A DNA stretch of 64,000 bases from Paragonimus westermani (GCA_008508345.1 QNGE01002355.1:21000-84999), one strand, 5' to 3'. Positions 1-14,194 are shown, counted from the stretch's first letter. Notes: generated from the letters alone by a model not told the origin. Program-made: numbers and translations.

Positions 1-728
1 TGCAGCCGGGTTGAGGCGCCAAATCGTCGGATATTCAACAGACGCCCGTCCGTCCGGTACTCCACCTCGACGCCATCCTCTCCAGAGTTCTGAAAAGCAA
101 CTGTTACCATCGCAGTCAAATATAAACTAAATAGGGCTGGGGCTAGAACACAACCCTGCTTCACGCCAGTGACGATGTCGAAATCATCAGAGGTCGATCC
201 ACACGATTGCACCTTCGCCTTCATGCCCGCATGCAACAATCTAACCATATTAACGAACTTACCTGGACATCCAAACTTACCAAACACCGTCCACAGCGCC
301 TCGCGGCTCACGGAATCGAAGGCCATCATGAAGTCCACGAACAGGGCATACAGGGGCTGATTCCGTTTTCGGCAATTCTGAAGCTGTCGAGCAGCAAACA
401 CCAGGTCGATCGAACTCCGACTCGCCCGGAATCCACACTGCTCCTCGGGAACATTGACCTCCAAAACATTTACATTCAATCGGTTCAGGAGGATTCTGGC
501 AAGCAACTTGCCTGCATAGTTCAACAGGCTGATATCTCGGTAGCTGTCGGCGCGTTGCTTGCTACCCTTGCCTTTGAACAAAGAGACGATAATGACGTCC
601 TTGAAGCCTTGCGGCATCACCTCGTGCTCCCAAACGGAGTGAGCCAGCTGGAGCAAAGCGCGTTCCAATGCCGGACCGCCATTCTTCAGGATCTCACCTG
701 GCAGCCCATCCTCGCCTGCAGCCTTCCG
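1..728 (-). CDS. Partial non-LTR (LINE) reverse transcriptase, open frame cut by window edge
   Basis: Read on the minus strand from about 728 down to base 1, one frame stays open for about 242 codons without a stop and leaves the window. It carries non-LTR RT landmarks in order: a GEDGLPGEIL segment, FKGKGSKQRADSYRDISLLN, an EEQCGFRASRSSIDL block, motif A (FVDFMMAFDSV, about 314-345) and motif B (GVKQGCVLAPALFSLYL, about 125-168). The xADD catalytic box would lie to the left of base 1. In the family, RT copies element RNA at a nicked target. The usual residue after FVDL(T) is lysine; here it is methionine. The frame begins next to a TATG/CATA microsatellite with no plausible start codon, which suggests 5' truncation, as is common for LINE copies. 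The clade (RTE-like or Jockey-like) is not resolved. The family call is strong; activity is unlikely. Confidence 0.85.
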
Positions 729-761
729 GTATATACATACATACATACAAACATACATACA
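729..761. repeat. CATA/TACA microsatellite
   Basis: Tandem ATAC/CATA units with one AAAC interruption. They abut the 5' end of the minus-strand LINE fragment and may mark the truncation or insertion point. Confidence 0.85.
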
Positions 762-3249
762 AGAAGTCAAAAGATTTCATGGTACGGAGTAAATGCGCTA
801 ACATTTTCATGATTTTTCAGCTTTTTGTTAAAACTACATCTTGAATGATGACCGAAGATAGTGGTCTATCGCCACTGATAATGCTTGTTTGGAATTTTAC
901 CTAAGTTTTGGGTATTTTACAGTTTACCAACATTGTCTGTTTTTGCCTTCCAAAATAGTCTGTAAATTTTGTCAAGTTGTCTAAGTGAGGGGATGTGTTT
1001 CACATTCCGAAGATGTAACTGTTACATAAGGACTAGTTCAGCATATGCCCAGGCGTGGCAAATTTGAATATATTTCTTCGTATGTACATTACAACGCTTT
1101 TCATGAAAAATTATTTTTGGCTGTATACTAAGTGCCACACTGTTGGTTAACTGATTTATTTGCGCACTTGAATTGTGCCCGTTTATTGTCACTAGTTTAT
1201 GTTGAAAATGGAATGGCAGGTACTTCCTCCATTTGGTTAGCATCTTGTATACTGATCACATGATATATCATACACAATTTCACCAACATATTCTGAAAGC
1301 ACGAAATATATTCTCAAAACTTCACAACACAATAACACCTAGAACTGTGCTGGAACCTTCATCACTCAACCATTACCAATTTCAATTAAATGCTGTTGCT
1401 CTGCTCGAAGGATCGGTAGCTACGCGGACAAAGATATATTAATGCAATATGTTGGTACGAAATGCCAAAAATGGAGTTGTCAATCTCGAACCCAGCTAAA
1501 GTTTACATTGTAGTGTTGCTCAACAATAACCGATAGACAGACCTCTTTCAGCAGAATAGAATGTGCGGAAAATGCCATAGTTGTCAATTGAAAACGTTAT
1601 GTGTGAAATGCTAATGAAAAACTCCATACCTAGAATAATTTTGTGAAGTCATTTATTTCTAAGATAGCATACATTCGCATTGATCGGGACGAATTGATGT
1701 TTCTCGTCAAAAACATCGGACAGAAGAACAGGCAAGTCATCGGCAAAAATATCTTATATTTTCAATTAATCCAGAGTATTCAGTGGGCAAAAGTCTGTTA
1801 TTTGATTGAAGGACGGTCCCAGTCTACAATAGTATTATATGAGGAAGGATAAACGATTCCATGAAATTTGCTGATCACAGAACAGTATGACATTGAATCC
1901 ACGTGATAGTCAGTGGTATGGAAGAAAAACTGAACTGCAGCGCTGCGAGAATTGGTCCCATATTGTCTAATCTTGTGTTTCCACTTGGCCCAGCTTCGAT
2001 AACCATTCAACATACCTATGTCAGTCACAACAGATCTGTCATCACAAATTGCGACCAAGCCGCACATGAAAAAAGGGGTCGGCATAGCCACTTGTGGCTC
2101 CTTGAAGAATGCCCGGCCGAAATTGCACGATTTTATTTTCAGGCTTCTGGCCACGCGTGTGAGCCGGGTATGACCTACATCGTGAGTGATCCAATAGGAT
2201 TGGCACATTATGAACTGGGCGTACCGGTTGACTTCCGTTGTTACACCAAACAACTGACTGGTCTGCTGAACTTCCTAGACGTTCCCGGACATAAACCACT
2301 GGAAAACCAAATCGAATCTGGATGGACCGATTAAGGATCCCGAGAAAGGTATGATATGGATAGAACGGCTGACAGAAAAAGAAAGGAGGATGCATCATGG
2401 CCATCTACCGTGTGATGAAATTCACCCACCTACATCACATGAACGTTTTCGATGCTTATCATTGTCATACCTTGAACGTGCAGCGAAACGCCGGCGTCCT
2501 CCGTGATAGGACCCAACAAATCTTTCACCATTTTTCTCGGAATGTGAAATTGACTAGTGGGTTTACCATCCACTCGTGATTTTGCCCAAATTGGGGATAA
2601 TGGTTATTAGATTTGGAATGCCCGGTCCGTTGAGGCGCATCATGGTCTGAGGGTTGCTGATTAGAAAGTGAGGTCACTACATATCAAACTGATAGATTGT
2701 ACAGTCCGTACGTTTGAGCGTATTGTAGTGACCTCGATTCAGAAGTAGCGAAAGATTCCCCTTCTGTATACCTAAATTTTGTGTGAGGAGATAAGCGTGC
2801 TGTTGCAGCTCCCAAGACGCCTAATTTCATAAAAAGCCGTATGAAGTTGCAGTAGAATATAAGTGGGGGTTCTACCCTCACAGATGAATGAAGTACACTA
2901 TTGAGTCATGGTCTAGAAGACGCTGAGTAAGTTGACTACGTCCATGAGAAAAAGATTTCTCTCATGTTATGTTCAAAGTGGTCACAAATTACATTGAACC
3001 TTGCCTTCAGAGTGCCGATTTTCATTGGGGTTGTTAAGGTAGTTGAATGCGGCTGCACTTGGAATACTAAAATTTACTATGAAGCACTTCGTGACCAGTG
3101 AAACCCGGTTTTTCATAAACTCTTCAGGGGCAAAAGAGAATGATTCGCTACTGCTGTTTATCGTTTTTTTCGTTGCCGTAAATTCCCGGGAGATGTTCGT
3201 CTACTTACCCGCACAACCTCCCTATCTGAGATTTAATAGTGTAATGAAA
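762..3249. other. No recognised gene
   Basis: Only short, overlapping frames on both strands are present. The longest are 1903-2334 (+, 143 codons) and two minus frames over 1798-2404. They lie on top of each other and I recognise no domain in any. A further stop-free minus stretch lies at about 2435-2580. These may be very old transposon debris. A perfect 11-bp inverted repeat is listed separately. Confidence 0.5.
2670..2735. repeat. 11-bp perfect inverted repeat (hairpin)
   Basis: GAGGTCACTAC at 2670-2680 is repeated as its exact reverse complement GTAGTGACCTC at 2725-2735, with a 44-base loop. The function is unknown. It is not followed by a T-run, so it is not an obvious terminator, and it could be a transposon remnant. 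Confidence 0.5.
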
Positions 3250-5090
3250 GACCCGAGTGGCTTGGCAGTAACCTATTTGTCTCTTGCAAAGCATCAACGT
3301 GTCTACGGTTATTGAAGGCAACCATACACCCCATAGTAACAGCCTTATCGTGGCAAAACATCTTCCGCGTTTATTTTGTCCAGAATAGGATGAGAAACCG
3401 ACAACGGCATACAAACAAGTGGTTGATTGCATTCAAAATACGGAATATGGGCTTCAACAGAGGATGGCAGCAGCCACCGATTGCCTCCCAGTTAAACTGG
3501 AATCAGGTCGGGCAGTCAAACAAAAACCACCAACAATATGGCAGCACGGGGTCGTTCACTAGAAGGAACAACAGTAGTCACACATATTACCCCCTAATTT
3601 GTGAACGTGGAAGATGAGTTCTTTGTTACAACTCACTCCCCACATGTTCTTTGGGTTTAAGAAGAATGTCCCTGGCTTACCGTGACAACAGTTTCACATT
3701 CACTGAGATATTCCAGGCCAACCTGCAGTTCAAACGATCTAAGATGTTCATCATTTAACATGCGCTGGCGTTCATCAAACACATTTTTGCAACGTTCGAC
3801 TATGTGCTGGAAAAAGCACACACACTAGACCGTTCTGACACAGCACTCTCAATGTGCTTGCGCTCGTTTTCCACACAACTGGTGGTGTGGTTACCGAACA
3901 ACACGGTGATCATAAGTTTATGTCAGGCCCATCCACCTTTACAATGGAGTCAAGTATTGATAACATACTGGTGAGCCACATTACTGACAGATTTCATAGT
4001 CTGCAAAATGCTATTAAACTGCACTATTTTTCTAGTGAAAACTATGCTGCAGGTCCACTGGTAAATACGGTTCTTTTTTTAATCACCGAAGCCAACGAAC
4101 TAATGGCAAGGTCAAGAAACTTTATTCAGTAAATTAAGAACCGCAAAAACCATGACACACTGTGTAAAAGCGTCATGCATTGCTCTCCAATGTACCGCTG
4201 AACGATCCACAATGAAGGTTCGAGTAACAAACATACAAGGCAACATTTCCAACATGTGCGTGAAGACTACCCTGTAACTGGTAGCAGTTTCGCTCAGCAT
4301 AAGTGAATAGAACAACGTAACACTCACTCCAGTTACATCTACCAACGTAAGATGCTATAATGTGAAGCCTCCATAACTGGTGAGTAATATCCCCTAGAAT
4401 AACATCTCCGTACACAGGATACAGTTGAAAAGCACTTTGCTGTACAAAATTAAGAAACCTGAACACTTTCTCTCGCAGTAGGAAGCTGTAATTGCCTTCC
4501 ACTTTTATTAAATCTTGTAACCCATTAATTCCGTTGCGATCATCTAATTTGTTTTGCCTAGTGCGTAGGTTGCCTAACCCCTGTTGGAGAACTCTAATCC
4601 CATAATTCTTGTTCACATACAGTCCAATTTCAGGAGCACTCTTGAATTGATACATCATCTCACGGAAATGCAATTCCTCAACAGCTAAACATCTATTCTT
4701 GGGATATGTATTAGGCTTACCAACTTGAAAGTGATGTGAGTGGACCAGGCATGTCTCTTCAATTTGATATCCACCAGTGTGATAATGGATGACCCAGGAA
4801 GATTTATATTTGTAGACTGCAAGGCTACAATTTATCACATAAACTGAATGGAGGAACGTTGCTGTTGTTGTCCGCCGTGTACATGGTGTGTGTTTACACA
4901 CCACATTTCCATACGGGCAACCTGGCGGCGGTCCCAAAGCTCTGTTTCTTAGCATTTGCACCCGTCTGCAGAGAGCTGATGAAAGACCTTGTGCATGTTC
5001 GTTGTTGAAATTTGCGCGTCATCTACATAGTCCTAAAAAGTTCGCGTATTTCACCATGAACATCATTTTAGGGGTGATTCCTTCGTTAAC
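3250..5090 (-). pseudogene. Mutator-like (MULE) transposase with SWIM zinc finger, decayed
   Basis: The minus strand shows the order expected of MULE/FAR1-type transposases. An N-terminal segment (about 5085-4940) contains LGPPPGCPYGNV. It is followed by a Cys/His-containing DNA-binding-like region and the conserved YPKNR..AVEE stretch (about 4690-4720). The DDE core has its first Asp in VILGDITHQL (codon 4389-4391) and a later Asp in FIVDRSAVHWRAM (codon 4205-4207). A SWIM-type C-x-C...C-x-H finger lies at about 3535-3582. One frame is uninterrupted from 4961 to 4173 (262 codons). The part with the second Asp lies in a different frame (4345-4112), and two stops interrupt the SWIM finger, so frameshifts and stops disable the gene. 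MULE transposases cut and paste DNA elements in the nucleus. I did not locate terminal inverted repeats. The family call is good for the N-terminal half and moderate below 4100. Confidence 0.7.
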
Positions 5091-8000
5091 TGCTATGCTG
5101 ATTCAACGTACGGAGGAGCTTTATCGGTAATGGACCATGTAAACACTATGTGATGTCAGACGTTGTCAGGATAACTGAAGGACGATGTTTTTATATATGA
5201 CTCGGAAATAGTATTCGTACCACTTTACTAAAGCTCCTGATCACACTCATTATGTCTAGAATTTGCAGTTGTTTGTGTACCAAAAGAAAACCACTTCCTT
5301 TTACCTGCATGTAGACCGCCGCATCATCTTGTCCCATGATTCAAACAAACTTTTCTTCAGGAGAACGAACCCGTAAACTGGATAACGCAGAGGCATCTAA
5401 TGTAGCATATGTCGTGCCAATAACTGATCTGGTCGGAAAACAAAAAACACCTATGGGCCGGTACATTCGCGAGCGATCAACTCGGTGATTGGTCGAGTGC
5501 GCATGTGCACTGTTCATGCAGTCTCATTTGTCACATCACGATTAGTTCGAGTCCACTTTAGCTAAACAAATGGGGAAAACTTTGTTGCTGTAGGATGTGC
5601 ACGGTTGCTGGGATCAGGAAGTGTACGGTCAGGAAAATACATTTCTGGTGGGCTGCCGAAAGATAAATGTCCGGATGAATTAAACTTGACAAATTAACCC
5701 ACTGCATCACGTGTAATCTGTCTGCTGCTTGGTCATTTTCTGCTAACTAGTAATGAAACATCATTCCGAACAGATTCGAGTGAAGGTAGGTTTGGATCAG
5801 CTGCTATCACTTACGATGGATAAAAATGTGCACGTGATCACGAAGGGAAACCAGTCAACTCAATTTTAACGGCCGGTGGGCTTTTGATAGTAACTTACTG
5901 CAGAACGCTTAATATAGTGCACTACAGAAATGTTTAGAGAACAATCTCGAACTTGTGAGAAAACCGCATGAAGTAACACACTGGTATCTCTTCATAATTA
6001 GCATCTCTTTTGCATCACCCACTTATAATGCGGTTTTAATACTCATTAGTGGCGTTACCTACAAAATAATCGACTGGTTACTATCAGCCTTTAACAAAGT
6101 TACCAGTGAACGTAGTTGTTTGGGTTGTTACTGGAGGAATAGGTCGTGGGAAGCTAGTAAAAGACCAGCAGAAATAACGATGTTTGCCCAAGGGCCCCCT
6201 CAATAAAGAGTGCATGATTTTTAATGAACAAGGGATTCTTGCTACCTCGCAGTTTGTAGGGCACCTTTCTCAGTTAAACGCGATGGCTTTCTAATCTTTC
6301 TTTTTAGTGTAAAAAGTTGTTGCTTCCTCGCATTCATACATCGTTTCCACCTGATTCAACTGTTTGTAATATGTCATTCCCAGACCTGGCGAGGAATCGT
6401 GACTCACCAAGTGGCCCATCATATTTCAGACGATTTCAGCATTTTTGGTCTTTGTTGGTTAACAGGCTTACCTCAACGCAAGTTCTTTGAGTTTATCTAA
6501 TCGTTGAAATTACATGTTAAGGTATCGGTAACTGGGTGACTGTACAGTGTTTCTCAACAATCACTCCATTGGTACCTGGGTGTATAAAACACGATGTGAA
6601 TGGATTTGAGTCGTTGAGCGTACCATCAAAATTGGAAGTCCGCGCAAGAGTAGTGTGTTTTAAATCTTTGTCAGCTGATTATTTGGAGGCATTCTATCTG
6701 AAAGTGGTCTAGACACGCTGGTGATGTGCAGAAGAATCTGGTGACTTACAGTCGGATAAGAAAATTAAGCTAGACAATTTTTGAGATAAAAATTAGCAAT
6801 CAGACCGCAAATAGAATCCAAATGATTCTCACAAAACACAATGGACAGCAGTCAAACGAGGATGGTTTTTAGCAGTCCGCTTGTCTACTTTGTTGACAGG
6901 CCAGCTGGGTAAACGTGCGCACAAAATATACAACTGCCAGAAAACAAGTGATTTACAATAGGAGATTTTCCAGTTAATTTATACAAAATGACAAACCCTT
7001 TTGAAAAGATGTCAAACCTGAGTAGAAGGCTGTTGCTACACCGTGATTCAACGCCTATTCTTTGTTAACGCGTGTAACAGAAGTGCGGAGCTCGCAGTCA
7101 GTTTCTCCCCTATTCGGTCTGGTCAACTAGGAAAGTTTTATTCGTAAAATAATCGGACTGTTCAGATTTACGGAACGACACGTCTAGACAAAAATTAGGC
7201 TTTCATCGCGCAGCCCCTGTTCACTTAGCGAGCAGGTTACTTAACCTATGTGGCAGGTAAAAATTACTATATAACTGATATAAATGAGGGTTCATATCCA
7301 AAAACACAAGAATACTTTTGAACGCGATTATTAATGTTCGGATTGAAGTCGTGTCTTTGACGGAAACAGATTACATGCCTTGGCATTATAGCTTAATACA
7401 ATAGAAGTGTTCGCGGATTACAGCTGTTCCAAATACGCTCTTATACTCGAGTAATTAGGAAGCACATTATGTGGTTCGGAATAAGTCATTTGCTGCTGCT
7501 GTCAATGTAGATGTTTACACTATTTTTCAGAATCATCTTCGTGCGATTATTCACTAGCTCTGTCATTCTGGGTTATCAGAAGTCATGTGCTAAAAAATGA
7601 TTAGTGACTAAATTTACAAGATCCTGAACAAACCAACTGTTGCTTGATTTACAATGGTTACAGTTAAAATCTTCGTGAATTCTTTCTATCATTACAAGCT
7701 TAGGCTTCGCGTTTTAACTTCACCGACTAATTAAGTATTGAATGTTGCGACGGATTAATTTGTGAAATTAATTAGCTGACTTGCAACGGAATTTATTACT
7801 TCTGAAAATCCTACCTTCCAATACGTGCGAAACTTGTTGGTTTGAGACCAGCTTGGTTGGAAACATTCTGGAGGAATTCCCACATTATTACGCCTCAGTA
7901 GGCTTACTTGAAGTTTGTGAATTGTCTTAGAACTGGCTTCGCGTTAACACTAAAGTATAACCACAACTCTTGAAAGCGGTCACCATACACTCTGTTGTCT

Positions 8001-11000
8001 GCCGCATTTACATCTAAAATGATGGGTACGTTGCAAAGGGTAGAGTGAATGTAAAAAGTAGACCATGTTCATGTTAATTGCATTCGGGGAAACGTTTTTT
8101 ATGGACCCGTAAACTCAGAAATTTTTATAACATTTTGAATCGTTCCATTTTCTAGTTATACATAACTAGTTATATATAGCAACAGTTGTCAATTAGTTAT
8201 AATTTAAACTATCATTTCAATGTAGATACTGGTCTGTTTGAGTGTTTGGATCCAGGAAAACGTGCTAAAATTGATTAGGTGACTAATCACAAGAGTACTT
8301 TGCAGTTGTTCAGAGATTGCATTATTTTCGTGCTTGAAGAGACAGTAAACGTTGCACTTCGCACTAATGAAATTAGGATGGTTGTTTTTAGATAATTTAT
8401 CTGATGTTAGGTTAGAAGTTAGAGAAAAATCTATATAAAACGTTCCCCCAGCAATTTCGTGACCGGAATTGTCTGTCATTTTCTTTGTGATATCATAGGA
8501 ACTCCGCCATAGGGTTTAGTAATAAAACATGTTAAACTTTCCTGGTTGCTTCTGGACAAAAATGATTAACTTCCATCTCGAACTCGCTGAAGAGTTATTC
8601 GTTGTAACTAACAGCTCCAGTGATAATCCTGAGAATATCTGAAAGATATTTGTAGTGTTCTTGTTATTAAACTGTGCAAGGGAATGTAGAGCATATTTGA
8701 TAGAACCTATAGAACAAACAGCCCTTCTGTTCTCGTTCGGCAAAATAAATTTTGATATGATTTCCTATTTGTGGTCTTTCGAACGATTCTAAACTCTTCT
8801 ACTTTGAAACCAAATTACATGGAATTTTATGAATATATCTCTGTTACCTGTCATAACAAATCACACAATAATGCATATATGCTTCCATTACATCAGACCT
8901 GTTTGGAAATAACCTCAGCGAGCTAAATCGGTTCAGACGTCTATCACGTCAAAATACTCCACTCAGGTTTGATTATTTTGGTGAAAATGGTAGCAGTACT
9001 TATTGATGCGTTACAATAATCAGCGTAATTCCGTTTTCGTAACGCTTTTGAGGTAATATTCTACTTTGTTCCATTTTGAAAGTGTCATGAATAAAGTCAG
9101 CCAAAGCGCTTCTGAGTGATAATTTTTACTATGCGTGTTTACGGCGGAGGCGGGTTTCTAATCAACTTTGTGGCCACCTTCCGACAGTTGCTTACTAATC
9201 AGTGAGCAAAGTTTGTGGAATAGTTCATTAACCGGCCTATTCAACTGAGATCCGCTACTCGCTGGTCATTTAAGAATGTACTAATTTGCACCTCGTTCGA
9301 AAAATTCTATCTATTCCCCAATTAAAGCAATAAACGGCATCCGCGACAGAAACTAATGAATTGTCCCACCTTATTGATATCAGCAGCAAATTTGGGTCTA
9401 CACCGAAGCACTTAGTTCTAAAATTCTGTAGGTTCCCTCAGTTGGTGCTTTGGGTCCTTGAGTTACAAAATGGTGCAAAATGTCTCCGTCACACAACTTT
9501 CTCGGGAACAGTGAAGGGCGATTCGTTTTACCTTACTGCTTTCGCAGGTAACATAAAGAAGTTTTTTAGATTGAATTTTGACCTCGATGTAAGGTGATCG
9601 AAAGTCCTCATCTTTTACATATTGTTTTTGTCTGACAGCAAGATGTCGAAGCTTGCAGGGACAGTGATTTAGATATAGCTGTCTGGTGATTAGCTAAAGC
9701 TAACCCTTGTAGAGTTTCAATCACCATAGAGGTAATTCAGCGCATACAGGGGTCCGTGAACTAGCAAATCATTGTTAGTAACAAGTGAGTTAACCTCGTC
9801 TACTCTCTATATTGTTGCACGTTTGCAACATCAGGTTCTACTCCTTGCTCAACTTTCGGTAAAACAAACCAACTAAATTTAACTAACCTTTTCGAAATCG
9901 ACAACCTGTTTTAAAACCTAGCTTTGAAAATAAAATATCGCACTTTTTGAGCACAATAAAAACAAATACTTTAAAAAAGTTACTAGTGTGGGAATGTAAA
10001 TTCTGTAGATATGAATAACTTCACTTAAAACCGACAATTTTAGTTTCAAATTTTTGAAATGTTACCGGAAATTTTAAGGCATTATGCAGTTGGGAATATT
10101 CATATAATTATCACACTTGATAGGACAAGATGCTTTGCTTCGTGCGTGCGCTCTTGGATTGTTTCACATGGCATAGTGAGAACTTTCATATTAAGGTGAA
10201 CCCGATTAGCGAACAATGTGCTCCGGCTTTGTAAGCATTCCTTATAATATTTGTTTTGGTGCCTCTGGATTACAGCTTCAACATAATTGTTCCTTCACAA
10301 ATCTTTATAAAAGTAATCTGTGACGCCACAATATGCACGAGGTAGGCTTGGTCACTAGTTGTCAGCTTCAGAACGTAAGAAAGTATCAAACGGTCTATTT
10401 CAAGGCAATCAGATTGGTCGTTTTTAAAAACTCAGCATCGTTTTGATGATTTCAGGCTGAAAACGGTCTGATTGCTGTTAGGAGAGAAATTGCTTACCTG
10501 AAATTGGCAGCCTTTCAGTAGTATTCGTGCGTCCGTGAACCAATCAGACCTATTTACAAGTTTGATGCTAATTCACCTCTGTTTATTTGTCACTGTGGAT
10601 AATAAATCCCCTGACTGTTCGTAGCAACATTTGAATTGAGATTGCACAACAATCCTACTGATATTCTTGGTATGTATTTTAAAGCAGACTTCAAGCCATA
10701 AAACATCTGCTGAAATTTGTGTAGGTAGATGCAATCAAAGATTTGAAGCATGTTTGCCCAGATCATTTGAAAATATCTCTTAGTTTAAGTTAGGTTTAAA
10801 TTTCAGTATTCTGCCTATCAAATGAGTTTCCGTTCTTGTAAGTGTGGTTGAACAACAGCTAATTTCCTTTTATCTGGTAAGCCAAAGATAATTCATTCAA
10901 TGTTGACGAGATACGATCACGAATTTGATTTAAGTGGACTAATTTGTGACTGGTTGCTTCACCTTCATTCACAATTATCATAGGTTAGGGAAACTCATTT

Positions 11001-14000
11001 ACCCATTAAAATCCTTGCACAATTGCTCAAATGATTGGAGAGCACGATATGTTTACCTGGTTCGTAACATTTCCGCCTCCTCCCCCATCTGTCACCTTTA
11101 CCTGATTCCTAAAGAGTGTTACGCTCTTTCTTTGTGCTGGTACAAGTAAACTTTGGAATGTCGGTACAATCCACCTGACAGTCGTTGTTAATTTTCACTC
11201 AGATCGAAGGATTTGGATAGTTCAGGTTGTTTGCTTTTTTACCTGTGTTTCAATCCAATGTCGGTATTATGCAGTGAGATGAAACTTCTGAACTGAACCC
11301 CTTGCTTGCAATTTCAAGTGCGCGATACTCTGGCACTAATCTTTTTTATTCCCGTGTTTAGTCCACACAAAAAATGAACTAATCAGCAATTCGAACTAAT
11401 CGTGCGCAGTACTGACGAAAACATAATACCTATCTGTAGTAGTTTGAAATACTCAACGGTAATCGCATGCGCACTTAGTTCAAACTCAGAACGACATGCT
11501 ACACAGCCACAATAGTACGTCGAATGAGCCATAACGAGTGTGCTGTATCGCGTATTACGTAAGTTCGCAATATTCTTAAAACACTGAATTCATGACGTAA
11601 ACTTATTTGCCAGTAAAAGCCGTTCCAAGTGGCCCAACGGTTTTCAGCCTGGTTCCTGTGGAAATGTGCATAAATGGAGAAAAGAATTACCGAACTACTG
11701 GCCTGTTCTCTTGTGAAACAGTTCTTCGGTAGGGTTGAGTTGCATGAATCAAGAAGTTCATTTAGCAAGGTTGTGTGATGTTCGCTTTATATCAGCCTGT
11801 GAGCGCAGACTTCAAGCAGCGTAGATGAAACACCACACTAATCGAATACATTCCATTTATTCCACTGGACGTGTAGGGTGTTTACGTGTAATTCAAACTC
11901 CTGGTTGTTATGACAGACTCCATTGTCCTCCACGCAGCTCACGAGGTTTTCGACATGGAATCAAAAAACGTTTTCCACAAAACATTTGTCCAGTGGCCAT
12001 TGCTGATTACAACTTATTCAGTCAATCGTCTTTATTTTGCGCTTCAACAAAAGTCAATCAAACTCGGCATGTTTATTGCCCAAGATAAAACTTCAGCAAT
12101 GACTTACTTGTTAAAGGCGGACTGCCTAATCCCGATTTCGTCACAGAAACTTAGTGGGCGTTATATGCGACTGGATAAATATGAGTAAGCGATTAGGTGA
12201 TATTTCGGACAGTTTTACAATGCTATGTAAGGTTCACTAATTCCGCGCAGTAGCCTTTATGTGATTGGTTGGACACGGTGAGTCGGAATAGACGGGACAG
12301 CAGCCAGTGGTCAACAAAGCTTACATATAAATGGAAAGGTCTGTATTCTGTACGCTATCTGTTGGCATGTGCTTAATGTCGACTGAGGATTCATAGTTTC
12401 CAAACAACTCAGGAAGAGTCATTCATTTGATATATTCGTAGATTCAGCCCCGTCAACAAATCAGATTACCGATTGTTCAAAAGTTGTTTGGCATTTTCTA
12501 CTGTCCAGATGAGGTCTGGTATACACTATCGAGTTGAAAGGCAACGCGAAACGAATCTACAGCAGTGGCTCAACTAACTGATACAATAGGCTGGGACAAC
12601 CAACTAGCACAAGTTAAATGATGTAGGGACCAACGTTTTCTCGGTAGGAAGGAATTAATCGACAGATGACAACAGGTTGAGCAAACCTAGACGAAGGAAC
12701 ACAGATGTACAATGTGGCTTGGTAAAGTGGCACCACTTGAAGATACTGATTCGCGCGCTGAGACTAATAGCAAACCTGGACACCAGGAAGACCAGATCCT
12801 CGGGGCAAAGGTCGAAAAAGTTTATATGGACTGACACTGAACTACCGAAAACAAATGTGAGGTCTTGTCAGCCATGAGAAATACGGTTTGCTTTTAAAGT
12901 TGTTTATATCACGTACCTTGTCACAAGTGATGAACAACTTTGTTTTTGTTGTCAATGTACCAATACACATTCAGGCAGTCTGTCACAGCTCACTTCATTC
13001 TAGGAGCTTTGAATACATCCAAGCCAGTGAATGAGCGGGAATTATTATGAACACAGATCACACGGGTATAAATGCTGCGAACTGTATAACGCAAACTACG
13101 AATAAAGCTAATTTAAAGTTATCGATTGGACTCTTGGGGTATTGCCATATGTTAGCTCCTCATTTGTCACACGTAAGAGCTTTAGTGAATGATTTGTTGG
13201 TGGAAGGTTTTTAATGGGCTTGACCATATGCATGCTGGAAAGCCTTTGATGTTATCAAAGCTGCTCTTTTGTCTGCTACAGTTAGTCTTCAGTAAGTAAA
13301 ATTGCTAAATTTTGTTGAGTGTACGAATAGAGGTGTTCCTGACATTTGTCACGATACAGAATGCTATGGTCCTCGTCCATTTACCTGAAAGAAAAAGAAC
13401 AAGAGTCAAGCTGATATAAAAGGTTTGTCGCCAGCATTTGTCAGCAAATAGCTATATGAAGTGTTACACAGAAAGAAATTAGTCACCTCGATTGGCCACA
13501 ACTCGCTAATATCCATTTTCGGTAGCAAACATCAAATTCCAACGCACACAACGGGTTCTTCAAGACTGTGGAGTAATATTTCTTTGAAATACAAGCTCCA
13601 GTCACAGTACCGTAAGATGTTAAATTTTTCATACGACGACTCATATTCCGGGTTAACTGCCAGTCAGAGCAGTACACTACCTAATAAGTTGTTGTGACTT
13701 CATTCATTCCGGTTGATTTCAATGTTAAACATAAAATGGGAAAACTCATTGATTTACTTGCCCGTCACAGCTTCCGTGGTTCCATGCGGAACTGGGGAAG
13801 TTGTACTATGGAAGCGTATTATGATGTACCATTAGAAGAGCTGTTTCAATCAACCCTGAAAAGAATGTAGCCAGCAGCTTTTCGAAGATGTAAACCCTGA
13901 CCGTTGGAAAGCCTTGTCTACTGTCACGCGAGTAAGTTGCTGTCTCACGGAATCCTCAAGAAGAAGCTCATTTATTTTCCATGAAGGTCGTCACGGGAAT

Positions 14001-14190
14001 AGCTATATCAACATTAGTGGCTGGAATGAAGATTTTTTTGGATTCACATACTAAAGAAACAACTGAAGGTTTTTCACTGGTGGCAAACATTCGCAGCATT
14101 TATAATCAAAAAGGGCAGGAGATTCCTGAAGCGCCTTGGATACAAAAGCTTGGCAGTTCTGCCGGGTTGATGGTAAGGCGAGAATTGGCA
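5091..14190. other. About 9 kb without a recognisable gene
   Basis: Only short frames (under 95 codons) with no recognisable domain occur on either strand, for example 5955-6206, 8204-8479 (-), 9361-9597, 11499-11768 (-) and 11910-12188. A short palindrome (8-bp arms CTAGTTAT/ATAACTAG) lies at about 8153-8170. No tRNA, rRNA or tandem array was seen. It could be intergenic or part of a very long intron; the sequence does not decide. Confidence 0.6.
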
Positions 14191-14194
14191 AGAG

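Noticed and set aside
207..812. 201-codon plus-strand frame
   Set aside because: It is the antisense shadow of the minus-strand LINE reverse transcriptase, whose motifs are clear.
5591..5695. Possible THAP-like Cys-rich start (VGCARLLGSGSVRSGK)
   Set aside because: The invariant C2CH residues and the W and AVPTIF landmarks are not present in the same frame.
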